From Cellulomonas sp. ACRRI (GTDB lineage Bacteria; Actinomycetota; Actinomycetes; Actinomycetales; Cellulomonadaceae): 64,000 nucleotides of DNA. Below are positions 1 through 7,189 of this stretch, one piece after another. Every line of letters begins with the position of its first letter. Positions within the stretch are counted from its first letter, which is position 1. The stretch lies in assembly GCF_022346185.1 (NCBI RefSeq), contig NZ_JAKRMS010000002.1:1-64000 (forward strand), given 5' to 3'. Both the position numbers and the translations under genes were made by a program. The notes under the pieces are model-generated. The model saw only the letters and a program-made list of their open reading frames with translations. It was not told the DNA's origin and did not search any database.

Positions 1-1
1 A

Positions 2-20
2 CCCGGCACGCCCCGCCGGG
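2..20 (+). promoter_or_regulatory. Small hairpin just upstream of metQ1
   Basis: The arms CCCGGC (2-7) and GCCGGG (15-20) pair perfectly around a 7-base loop, ending 23 bases before the metQ1 start. It could be the 3' half of a leader or attenuator like the one proposed before metQ2, but everything upstream lies outside the window. Confidence 0.3.
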
Positions 21-43
21 CCCACCCCGAGAGGCACACCCCC

Positions 44-955
44 ATGAAGCGCAGACTCACCGCCTGGATCGCCGCGATCGCCGCCACCGCGTCGCTCGCC
101 GCCTGCGGCTCCGGCGGCGGCGAGGCGTCCTCCGGCGCGACCGCGACCGCCGACGCGGACAACCGCGTCACGGTGCGGGTCGGCGTCACGGACAAGGCCC
201 AGGAGTACTGGACGACGTTCACCGACCTCGCGGCGGACGAGGGCATCGACGTCGAGCTGGTGAACTTCACCGACTACACGCAGCCGAACCCGATCCTCAG
301 CTCGGGCGACCTGGAGCTCAACCAGTTCCAGCACCTGCTGTACCTGGCGAACTACAACGTGAACTCCGACGACGACCTGCAGCCGATCGGCTCGACCGCG
401 ATCTACCAGCTCGGCCTCTACACGACCAAGGGCTACGCCTCACCGGAGGACATCCCCGAGGGTGCCGAGATCGCCATCCCGAACGACGTGGTGAACCAGG
501 CCCGCGCGCTGCTCGTCCTGCAGTCGGCCGGCCTGATCTCGCTGGTCGACGGCGGCAACGCGTTCTCCACGCCGGCCGAGGTCGACGAGGCCGCGTCGAA
601 GGTGAAGGTCGTCCCGGTCGACGCCAACCAGACGGCGGTCCAGCTGCAGAGCCTGGACGGCGCGATCATCAACAACAACTTCGCGACGGACGCGGGCATC
701 GACCCGACCACCGCGATCTACTCCGACCTCGAGGACACCGACACCGCGCGTCCGTACCTCAACCTGTGGGTCGCCCGGGCCGAGGACGCGGACAACCCGG
801 TGTACCAGCAGCTCATCGACATCTACCACTCCCCGGAGGTCACCGACCAGCTCGTGGAGGAGAACGGCGGCACCGCCGTGGTCGAGGAGGTGCCGGCGGA
901 GGAGCTGCAGTCCGACCTCGCCGACCTCGAGGACCTGGTCCGCGAGAACGCCTGA
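44..955 (+). CDS. metQ: Methionine ABC transporter substrate-binding lipoprotein, MetQ/NlpA family (copy 1)
   Basis: This 303-residue protein is a periplasmic-type binding protein of the MetQ (NlpA) family, expected to capture D/L-methionine and related sulfur compounds and hand them to MetNI. Residues 1-20 are a lipoprotein signal with lipobox LAAC and acylated Cys21. The body carries the family's hallmark segments, for example VNFTDYTQPN near the N-terminus and the middle stretches AIPNDVVNQARAL and VDANQTAVQL. A GAGAGG sequence at 29-34 fits as ribosome binding site for the ATG. It is very similar over its whole length to the second copy at 1538-2437 (about four residues in five by eye), so the pair is a tandem duplication. 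A strong hairpin follows at once, so this copy is probably transcribed apart from metNI. Confidence 0.95.
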   Translation: MKRRLTAWIAAIAATASLAACGSGGGEASSGATATADADNRVTVRVGVTDKAQEYWTTFTDLAADEGIDVELVNFTDYTQPNPILSSGDLELNQFQHLLYLANYNVNSDDDLQPIGSTAIYQLGLYTTKGYASPEDIPEGAEIAIPNDVVNQARALLVLQSAGLISLVDGGNAFSTPAEVDEAASKVKVVPVDANQTAVQLQSLDGAIINNNFATDAGIDPTTAIYSDLEDTDTARPYLNLWVARAEDADNPVYQQLIDIYHSPEVTDQLVEENGGTAVVEEVPAEELQSDLADLEDLVRENA

Positions 956-970
956 GCACCGCGCCCGACC

Positions 971-1005
971 GACGGCGCCGGCCCCGCGACGGGGTCGGCG
1001 CCGTC
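971..1005 (+). terminator. Intrinsic-type terminator after metQ1
   Basis: A 15-base-pair stem (971-985 with 991-1005, one G-T pair) closes a five-base loop and starts 15 bases after the metQ1 stop. No T-run follows, as is common in high-GC actinobacteria. It should separate metQ1 from the metQ2NI transcription unit. Confidence 0.75.
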
Positions 1006-1120
1006 GGCGCGCCGGACCCGCGGCCGCTGTTCGGTGGCGGGACCGCGGACCCGGTGGCACCGTGATCGCGCGGCACCCGGGTGCCGTGAGATCCGTGGAC
1101 GCGGCGCTCCCGGCGGGTGC

Positions 1121-1126
1121 TAGGGT
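1121..1126 (+). promoter_or_regulatory. Candidate -10 box of the metQ2NI transcription unit
   Basis: TAGGGT matches the TANNNT actinobacterial -10 pattern and lies about 40 bases before the leader peptide start. No convincing -35 element was found at 16-19 bases upstream. Confidence 0.4.
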
Positions 1127-1165
1127 CGCCCGCGTCCGCCCCACCCAGGGACAGGAGTCGAGCAC

Positions 1166-1264
1166 GTGAGCACCCACGCCGCTTCCGAGCGCCGCGCGCA
1201 GCAGATGCGCGCCATGGCCGGGGCGCCCTGCGGGCTCATGTGCTGTCGTCAGCGAATGTGCTGA
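1166..1264 (+). CDS. Met/Cys-rich leader peptide (32 aa), candidate attenuator upstream of metQ2NI
   Basis: A GTG start at 1166 is preceded at 8 bases by AGGAG (1153-1157), a good ribosome binding site. It opens a 32-residue frame that ends in GLMCCRQRMC followed by TGA at 1262-1264. Besides the initiator the peptide holds four Met and four Cys, two Met and three Cys of them in the last nine codons. Two bases after the stop a perfect 7-base-pair hairpin begins. This is the layout of a ribosome-mediated attenuation leader: stalling at the Met/Cys codons when charged tRNA is scarce would alter folding of the downstream leader RNA. Cysteine-rich leader ORFs are known before sulfur genes in mycobacteria; a mixed Met/Cys leader before a methionine transporter is inference from this sequence. 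It is too short for routine gene calling. Confidence 0.65.
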   Translation: MSTHAASERRAQQMRAMAGAPCGLMCCRQRMC

Positions 1265-1537
1265 CGCTGCGGCACCTCCGCAGCACGGCCCTCCCGCGGC
1301 GGACGTCCCGCCCGGCCCGACGCTCCTGAGCGAGCCGGACGGCCCGACCGGACACCCTGTCACGACCCGCACGCCCGACGGCCGCGCCGTCCGGCAGGGG
1401 GCCGGCCGCCGGTCGGCCGCACGACGGCACCGCGGCCACGCCGCACGCCACCGCCCCGCGGGCCCGGCCACCGGCCCGCACGGGGCCCGCGCCGCGAGCC
1501 GGGCCCCCGCTCAGATCCACCGGAAGGCAGCACCACC
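1265..1537 (+). promoter_or_regulatory. metQ2 leader RNA with hairpins after the leader peptide
   Basis: Stem GCTGCGG (1266-1272) / CCGCAGC (1278-1284) with loop CACCT begins two bases after the leader stop. Further on GCGGGCC (1458-1464) can pair either with GGCCCGC (1473-1479) or, as GCGGGCCC, with GGGCCCGC (1483-1490), giving two mutually exclusive hairpins. The rest of this 273-base stretch has no convincing gene. GGAAGG at 1522-1527 is the probable metQ2 ribosome binding site. No SAM-riboswitch core was recognised. Confidence 0.45.
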
Positions 1538-2437
1538 ATGAAGCGCAGACTGACCGCCGTCCTCGCCGCCCTCGCCGTGGGCGCCCTGGCCGCCTGCTCC
1601 GGCGGCGAGCCCGCGGCCGCACCGACCACGGCCGACCCGGACAACCCGGTGACCGTCCGCGTCGGCGTGACGGACAAGTCGAAGGCGTACTGGACCACCT
1701 TCACGGACCTGGCGGCCGAGGAGGGCATCGACGTCGAGCTGGTGAACTTCACCGACTACCAGCAGCCGAACACCGTGCTCAGCGAGGGCCAGCTGGAGCT
1801 CAACCAGTTCCAGCACCTGCTGTTCCTCGCCAACTACAACGTCAGCGCGGACGACGACCTCGCGCCCATCGGGGCGACGGTCATCTACCAGCTCGGCCTC
1901 TACACGACCAAGGGCTACGCGTCGCCGGACGAGATCCCGGACGGCGGCGAGGTCGCCATCCCGAACGACCCGACCAACCAGGCGCGCGCGCTGCTGGTGC
2001 TGCAGTCGGCCGGCCTCATCTCGCTGAAGGACGGCGGCAACGCGCTGTCGACCCCCGCCGAGATCGACCAGGCGGCGTCCCGCGTGAAGGTCGTGCCCGT
2101 CGACGCCAACCAGACCGCGATCCAGCTGCAGGACCTGGACGCCGCGGTCGTGAACAACAACTTCGCGGCCGACGCGGGCATCGACCCGACGACGGCGATC
2201 TACTCCGACCTGGAGGACACGGACACGGCGCGCCCGTACGTGAACATCTGGGTCGCCCGGGCCGAGGACGCCGACAACCCGGTGTACGCGGACCTCATCG
2301 AGATCTACCACCGCGACGAGGTCATCGGCCAGCTCCTGGAGGAGAACCAGGGCACCGCGGTCGAGCAGGACCTGACCCCGGAGGAGCTGCAGGCCAGCCT
2401 GACGGAGCTCGAGGACCAGGTCCGCGCCGCCGGCTGA
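1538..2437 (+). CDS. metQ: Methionine ABC transporter substrate-binding lipoprotein, MetQ/NlpA family (copy 2)
   Basis: A 299-residue MetQ-family lipoprotein. The signal peptide MKRRLTAVLAALAVGALAAC gives lipobox LAAC with Cys20. It shares nearly all internal blocks with copy 1, such as VRVGVTDK, EEGIDVELVNFTDY, VDANQTAIQLQ and TAIYSDLEDTDTARPY. It differs mostly in the short linker after the lipidated cysteine and in the C-terminal tail. It is the first gene of the metQ2-metN-metI unit and sits behind the Met/Cys leader, so it is the copy that probably serves MetNI directly. The downstream hairpin at 2445-2474 may set its level above that of the ATPase and permease. Two binding proteins for one transporter could widen the ligand range. 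Confidence 0.95.
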   Translation: MKRRLTAVLAALAVGALAACSGGEPAAAPTTADPDNPVTVRVGVTDKSKAYWTTFTDLAAEEGIDVELVNFTDYQQPNTVLSEGQLELNQFQHLLFLANYNVSADDDLAPIGATVIYQLGLYTTKGYASPDEIPDGGEVAIPNDPTNQARALLVLQSAGLISLKDGGNALSTPAEIDQAASRVKVVPVDANQTAIQLQDLDAAVVNNNFAADAGIDPTTAIYSDLEDTDTARPYVNIWVARAEDADNPVYADLIEIYHRDEVIGQLLEENQGTAVEQDLTPEELQASLTELEDQVRAAG

Positions 2438-2444
2438 TCCACCC

Positions 2445-2474
2445 GCGCCGGGCGGCCCGCGGGTCGCCCGGCGC
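2445..2474 (+). promoter_or_regulatory. Perfect intercistronic hairpin between metQ2 and metN
   Basis: Arms GCGCCGGGCG (2445-2454) and CGCCCGGCGC (2465-2474) pair perfectly around a 10-base loop, 7 bases after the metQ2 stop. It lies inside what otherwise looks like one operon. It is therefore more likely an RNA-stabilising or partial-termination element than a full stop. Confidence 0.6.
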
Positions 2475-2550
2475 ACGACCGCCCGCCGGCGCGACGCCGG
2501 CACCCGCCACCCGCACCCGCGGGCGACCCCCACCCCAGGACGGTGACCCG

Positions 2551-3621
2551 ATGACCGCGATGGTCTCCCTGCGTGACGTGACGAAGGTGTTCGACGGGGC
2601 CTCAGGTCCCGTCCGCGCCGTCGACGGCGTCACGCTCGACGTCGAGCGCGGCGACGTGTTCGGCGTGATCGGCTACTCCGGCGCCGGCAAGAGCACGCTG
2701 GTCCGGCTGATCAACGCGCTCGAGACGCCGACCTCCGGGCAGGTGGTGGTCGACGGCACCGAGCTCACCGGCCTCTCCGAGCGCGGCCTGCGCCCCGCCC
2801 GTGCCGGGATCGGCTTCATCTTCCAGCAGTTCAACCTGCTGAAGTCCCGCACGGTCGCCGCGAACGTGGCGTACCCGCTGCGAGTCGCGAAGTGGCCGAA
2901 GGCCAAGCGCGAGGCCCGCGTCGCCGAGCTGCTCGAGTTCGTCGGCCTGTCGGACAAGGCCAAGCAGTACCCGGACCAGCTGTCCGGCGGGCAGAAGCAG
3001 CGCGTCGGCATCGCCCGCGCGCTCGCGACGTCGCCGGCCCTGCTGCTCGCCGACGAGGCCACCAGCGCCCTCGACCCCGAGACGACCAAGGACGTGCTCG
3101 ACCTGCTCCGCCGGGTCAACCGCGAGCTCGGCGTGACCATCGTGGTCATCACGCACGAGATGTCGGTCGTGTCCTACCTGTGCAACAAGGTCGCGGTCAT
3201 GGAGCACGGCAAGGTGGTCGAGGAGGGCGACGTCTACCGCGTGTTCGCGGAGCCGGCGCAGCCGATCACGCGCCGGTTCATCGGCGCCGCGCTGCACGAC
3301 CGCCCGCGGCCCGACGTGGTCGCCCGGCTGCGCGAGCGGCACGCGGGCCGGATCGTCACGATCGCCATCCGGGAGAGCGAGGCGACCGCCGGCATCATCG
3401 TCACCGAGCGGCTGCGCGCCCACGGGATCGACGGGCACGTGGTGTTCGGCGGCATCACCGAGGTGAACTCCCGCCCGCTCGGCTCCCTGACCTTCGCGCT
3501 GGAGGGCCCGGACGCCGCGGTCGACGCGTTCCTCGCGGACCTGCGCGCGCACACCGAGGTGATCGAGCACGCCCCCGACGGCGACCATGCCGGCCCCGCG
3601 AGCAAGGAGGTGGGCGCGTGA
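2551..3621 (+). CDS. metN: Methionine ABC transporter ATP-binding protein MetN
   Basis: A 356-residue ABC ATPase that energises methionine import through MetI. Walker A is GYSGAGKST at residues 41-49. The signature is LSGGQKQR and Walker B is LLLADEATSALD, followed by the switch histidine in VVITHEM. After the nucleotide-binding domain (about residues 1-240) comes a C-terminal regulatory NIL domain (about 270-345). In the MetN family this domain binds methionine and mediates trans-inhibition. The length fits the family. The stop overlaps the metI start (GTGA, 3618-3621), so translation is coupled. An in-frame ATG three codons later (2560) is an alternative start. Confidence 0.97.
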   Translation: MTAMVSLRDVTKVFDGASGPVRAVDGVTLDVERGDVFGVIGYSGAGKSTLVRLINALETPTSGQVVVDGTELTGLSERGLRPARAGIGFIFQQFNLLKSRTVAANVAYPLRVAKWPKAKREARVAELLEFVGLSDKAKQYPDQLSGGQKQRVGIARALATSPALLLADEATSALDPETTKDVLDLLRRVNRELGVTIVVITHEMSVVSYLCNKVAVMEHGKVVEEGDVYRVFAEPAQPITRRFIGAALHDRPRPDVVARLRERHAGRIVTIAIRESEATAGIIVTERLRAHGIDGHVVFGGITEVNSRPLGSLTFALEGPDAAVDAFLADLRAHTEVIEHAPDGDHAGPASKEVGA

Positions 3622-4280
3622 ACTCCAACGGCGTCTCCCTGTGGCCCGAGCTCTGGCAGGCGCTCGGCGAGACCCTGCAGATGGCGATCGCCGCCCTGGC
3701 GATCGGCGGCCTCGCCGGCCTGCTCGTCGGCATCGCGCTCTACGTGACCCGCGCGGGCAACATCCTGGCCAACCGGCCGGTGTTCGTCGTGCTCAACGTG
3801 CTGGTCAACATCATCCGGCCGATCCCGTTCATCATCTTCATCACCGCGATCCGGCCGCTGACCCAGGCGCTCACCGGCGCCTCCTACGGCGTCGAGGCCG
3901 CGATCCCGGCGCTGGCGATCATGGCGACGTTCGCGACCTCCCGGATCGTCGAGCAGAACCTCGTCGCGCTCGACCCGGGCGTCGTCGAGGCGGCGCGCGC
4001 CATGGGCGCGGGGCCGCTGCGGATCATCGCGACCGTGATCGTGCCCGAGACGCTCGGCCCGCTCATCCTGGGCTTCACGTTCCTGTTCGTGGGCATCGTC
4101 GACATGACGGCGGTCGCGGGCGCGATCGGCGCCGGCGGCCTCGGCGACTTCGCGATCGTCTACGGGTACCAGCGGTTCAACGACGTGGTCACGTGGACCG
4201 CCGTCGCGGTGATCGTGGTGATGGTCCAGCTCGCCCAGTTCCTGGGCAACTTCCTGGCCCGCAAGGTCCTGCGCCGCTGA
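3618..4280 (+). CDS. metI: Methionine ABC transporter permease MetI
   Basis: A 220-residue inner-membrane permease starting at a GTG that overlaps the metN stop by four bases. It has about five hydrophobic membrane segments. The EAA coupling loop, EAARAMGAGPLRIIATVIVPE, sits in the second half and contacts MetN. The segments NIIRPIPFIIF and AGAIGAGGLGDFAIVYGYQRF are typical of MetI. It is the last gene of the methionine operon and is followed by a long palindromic element. Confidence 0.96.
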   Translation: MNSNGVSLWPELWQALGETLQMAIAALAIGGLAGLLVGIALYVTRAGNILANRPVFVVLNVLVNIIRPIPFIIFITAIRPLTQALTGASYGVEAAIPALAIMATFATSRIVEQNLVALDPGVVEAARAMGAGPLRIIATVIVPETLGPLILGFTFLFVGIVDMTAVAGAIGAGGLGDFAIVYGYQRFNDVVTWTAVAVIVVMVQLAQFLGNFLARKVLRR

Positions 4281-4332
4281 CGCGCCTCGCCGGCCGCCGG
4301 CGCGCCCGCCGCCGGCGCGCCCGCCGCCTCGC

Positions 4333-4405
4333 GCCGAGATAGGACCCGCCCGGCGAGATAGGACCGTCCACGGCCCTATCTCGACCGAGCGGTCCTATCT
4401 CGGCG
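4333..4405. repeat. Nested palindromic intergenic repeat, GAGATAGG family (copy A)
   Basis: Two forward copies of CGAGATAGGACC (from 4335 and 4354) are followed by two inverted copies (CCCTATCTCG around 4375-4383 and GGTCCTATCTCGGCG at 4391-4405). The outer arms CGCCGAGATAGGACC / GGTCCTATCTCGGCG match perfectly. The inner arms match apart from one A-C pair. The element fills the gap between the convergent metI and glycolate/lactate-oxidase genes, so it can serve both as terminator. The same design with base-paired changes recurs at 63804-63877. Confidence 0.8.
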
Positions 4406-4423
4406 ACCGCGTGACGGCCGGCG

Positions 4424-5878
4424 CTAGAGCTTCTTGCCCGGGTTGAGGATGTGGCGCGGGTCCAGGACCTGCTTGATGCCGCGCTGGATCGACAGGACGC
4501 GCTCGCCGAGCTCGCCCGGCAGGGCGCCGCGCTTCTCGGTGCCGATGCCGTGCTCGCCCGTGACCGTGCCGCCGAGCTCCACCGCCAGGCCGAGGATCCG
4601 CGCGTGCGCCTCCGCCGCCGCGGCGACCTGCGCCGGGTCGGCCGGGTCGAAGGCGATCACCGGGTGCAGGTTGCCGTCGCCGACGTGCCCGCCGGTCCCG
4701 ATCGGCAGCCCGACCTGCGCGGAGATGTCGCCCAGCCGCTCCAGGAGCTGGGGCAGCCGGGTGCGCGGCACCGCGACGTCCTCGTTGATGCTGCCGCCGC
4801 GGACCGCCCGCATCGCCGGGTTGAACGCCCGCCGGGCGCGCAGCAGCGCGTGCAGCCGCTGCTCGTCGTGTGCGACGTCGACCGTCAGGGCGCCGTGCTC
4901 CCGCGCGATCGCCTCGTAGGCCGCGACGTCCTCGACGCCGCCGACCGCCTCGTCCGTGATCGCCAGCAGCATCGCCTCCGCGCCCGCGGGCAGCCCGGCG
5001 TCCGGGTCGTACGCCACGAGCGACGCCAGCACCACGCCGTCGAGCAGCTCCAGCGTCGACGGGCGGTGCGGGCTCGCGATGATCGCGTTCGCCGCCTCCA
5101 GCGCGTCGGCGACGGTCGCGAACGTCGCGCACACACCGCGGTCCGGCCCCGGCGCCGGCAGCAGGCCCAGGGTCGCCTCGGTGACGACCGCGAGCGTGCC
5201 CTCCGAGCCGACGACCAGGCCCGTGAGGTCGAGCCCGGCCACGGCCTTGACGGTCTCGGGCGACGTCCGGACGACTTCCCCATCGGCCAGCACGACCTCG
5301 AGCGAGCGCACGAAGTCCCGGGTCACCCCGTACTTCACGCAGCGCATCCCGCCGGCGTTGGTCGCGATGTTCCCGCCGATGGTGCTCTGCGCGTACGACG
5401 CCGGGTCCGGCGGGTAGAACAGCCCGCGCGCGGCGACGGCGTCGACCAGGTCCTTCGTGACCACGCCCGGCTGGACGACGGCGACCTGGTCCACGGGGTC
5501 GATGCGCCGGATCTCCGTCATGCGGGCCGTCGACAGCAGGATCGCGCCCGGCACGGCGTTGGCGCCGCCCGCGAGCCCGCTGAGAGCGCCCTGCGGCACC
5601 ACCGGGACGCCGTGCGCGTGCGCGGCGCGGAGCACGGCGGACACCTCGGCGGTGGTCGACGGCAGCACCAGCGCGACGGGGTCGCCGGTCGGCGGGGTCG
5701 CGGAGCCGTCCTGGGCCCGGCCGCGCAGCACCGCGGCGTCCGTGACCACCGCGTCGGCGGGCAGCGCGGCGCGCAGGTCGGCCAGCACGGCCGCGAGCGC
5801 GGCGTCGTCCGGCGTGGGGGCGACGACGGCCGGCGCCCCGGGTGCGGCCGGGTCGACGGGCGTGCGGGTCTCGGTCAC
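4424..5878 (-). CDS. FAD-linked oxidase, GlcD/D-lactate dehydrogenase family
   Basis: A 484-residue flavoprotein of the VAO/PCMH (FAD_binding_4 plus FAD-oxidase C) family. It should oxidise a 2-hydroxy acid such as glycolate or D-lactate to the 2-oxo acid. Visible features are the FAD-binding N-terminal half, with VVPQGALSGLAGGANAV and STIGGNIATNAGGMRCVKYG, and the C-terminal half with GTGGHVGDGNLHPVI and VTGEHGIGTEKRG. These are hallmark GlcD motifs. The GTG start at 5878 overlaps the stop of the upstream FMN dehydrogenase gene (GTGA), so the two are cotranslated. The exact substrate cannot be read from the sequence. Confidence 0.92.
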   Translation of the reverse strand: MTETRTPVDPAAPGAPAVVAPTPDDAALAAVLADLRAALPADAVVTDAAVLRGRAQDGSATPPTGDPVALVLPSTTAEVSAVLRAAHAHGVPVVPQGALSGLAGGANAVPGAILLSTARMTEIRRIDPVDQVAVVQPGVVTKDLVDAVAARGLFYPPDPASYAQSTIGGNIATNAGGMRCVKYGVTRDFVRSLEVVLADGEVVRTSPETVKAVAGLDLTGLVVGSEGTLAVVTEATLGLLPAPGPDRGVCATFATVADALEAANAIIASPHRPSTLELLDGVVLASLVAYDPDAGLPAGAEAMLLAITDEAVGGVEDVAAYEAIAREHGALTVDVAHDEQRLHALLRARRAFNPAMRAVRGGSINEDVAVPRTRLPQLLERLGDISAQVGLPIGTGGHVGDGNLHPVIAFDPADPAQVAAAAEAHARILGLAVELGGTVTGEHGIGTEKRGALPGELGERVLSIQRGIKQVLDPRHILNPGKKL

Positions 5879-7083
5879 GGCAGCCTCACGTGGTCGGGGG
5901 TGAGCTCGGCCGGCGACCGCACGCCGAGCAGGCGCAGCGTCCGGGCGATCTCGGTGGTCAGGATCGTGCCGACGCGGTCGACGCCGCGCTCGCCGCCGGC
6001 CATCAGGCCGTACAGGTACGCGCGGCCCAGCATCACCGCCCGCGCGCCGAGCGCCACCGCCGCCACGACGTCGGCGCCGTTCGAGAACCCGGTGTCGACG
6101 TACACCTCGGCCCGGTCCCCGACCGCCTGCACCGTGTCCGGCACCAGGGTCAGCGGCACCGGCGCCCGGTCGAGCTGCCGCCCGCCGTGGTTCGACAGCA
6201 CGACGGCGTCCGCGCCCGCCCCGACCACGCGCTCGGCGTCGGCGACGGTCTGCACGCCCTTGACGACCAGCGGGCCGTCCCAGTGCTCGCGCACCCACGC
6301 GAGGTCGGCGAGCTCGACCGTCGGGTCGAACATGTGCGCCGCGAGCTCCTCGATCGTGCCCCGCCAGGAGTCCAGCGTCGCGAACCGCAGCGGCTCGGTG
6401 GTGAGGAAGTTCAGCCACCACGACGGGTGCAGCGCGCCGTCGACGACGGTCTTCACCGAGAGGGCGGGCGGGATGCTGAAGCCGTTCCGGTTGTCCCGCA
6501 GCCGGGCCCCGCCCACCGGGACGTCGACCGTGATCACCAGGGCCTCGTAGCCGGCGGCCTTCGCGCGCGCCATCAGCTCGGTCGACGCGCCGCGGTCCTT
6601 CCACACGTACAGGCCGAACCAGTTCCGGCCGTCCGGCGCGGCGGCGGCCAGGTCTTCGATCGACGTCGTGCCCATCGTCGACAGCGTGTACGGCACCCCG
6701 GTGCGCGCCGCCGACCGGGCGACTGCCCGCTCGCCCTCGTGCTGCATCATCCGCGTGAAGCCGGTCGGGGCGTACAGGAACGGGGCCGCCGCGCGCCGGC
6801 CGAGGACCGTCGTCGACAGGTCGACCTCGCCGACGTCCCGCAGCACCGACGGCCGGAACTCGACGTCCCGGAGCGTCCGGCGGGCCCGGCGCAGCGACAC
6901 CTCGGCCTCGGCGGCGCCGTCCACGTAGTCGAACACCGACCGCGGGGTGCGCGCCCGGGCGATCGTCCGCAGGTCCCGCACCGTGTACGCCCGGGACAGC
7001 CGGCGGGCCACCGGGTCCAGCTCGACCGGACGCATCCGCAGCAGGGGCCTGAGCTCGGACCAGGTCTGCAGCCGTCGCCGCAC
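5875..7083 (-). CDS. FMN-dependent alpha-hydroxy-acid dehydrogenase, LldD/glycolate oxidase family
   Basis: A 402-residue protein with the FMN_dh TIM-barrel fold that oxidises L-2-hydroxy acids (probably L-lactate). Evidence includes the N-terminal FDYVDGAAEAE and the active-site signature SNHGGRQLD, which holds the catalytic His. The C-terminal FMN-phosphate loop is DTGFSNGADVV...LGARAVMLGRAYLYG. I chose the GTG at 7083 because AGGAGG lies six bases upstream and the protein then begins with the usual VRRRLQTWSELRPLLR. A longer frame exists upstream. A TACCGT -10 box lies at 7133-7138 on this strand. It forms a two-gene operon with the GlcD-like gene, so both lactate or glycolate stereoisomers may be used. 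Confidence 0.92.
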   Translation of the reverse strand: MRRRLQTWSELRPLLRMRPVELDPVARRLSRAYTVRDLRTIARARTPRSVFDYVDGAAEAEVSLRRARRTLRDVEFRPSVLRDVGEVDLSTTVLGRRAAAPFLYAPTGFTRMMQHEGERAVARSAARTGVPYTLSTMGTTSIEDLAAAAPDGRNWFGLYVWKDRGASTELMARAKAAGYEALVITVDVPVGGARLRDNRNGFSIPPALSVKTVVDGALHPSWWLNFLTTEPLRFATLDSWRGTIEELAAHMFDPTVELADLAWVREHWDGPLVVKGVQTVADAERVVGAGADAVVLSNHGGRQLDRAPVPLTLVPDTVQAVGDRAEVYVDTGFSNGADVVAAVALGARAVMLGRAYLYGLMAGGERGVDRVGTILTTEIARTLRLLGVRSPAELTPDHVRLP

Positions 7084-7102
7084 GTGTCGCCTCCTCGCCG
7101 GT

Positions 7103-7123
7103 GGGCCCGGCGGCTCCGGGCCC
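7103..7123 (-). promoter_or_regulatory. Perfect hairpin between the kinase gene and the hydroxy-acid oxidase operon
   Basis: GGGCCCGG (7103-7110) pairs perfectly with CCGGGCCC (7116-7123). On the minus strand it lies between the proposed -10 (7133-7138) and the AGGAGG of the FMN dehydrogenase. It may be a 5'-leader structure for that operon or the terminator of the kinase gene. Confidence 0.5.
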
Positions 7124-7189
7124 CGCCCGGGCACGGTAGCCCCGCGGGACCGGGTCGGGCGGCGGTGTCTCAGCCGGCGACGGGGCCGG

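Noticed and set aside
956-1537. SAM or other riboswitch before metQ2
   Set aside because: No conserved SAM-riboswitch core could be seen; the leader ORF with hairpins explains the region better.
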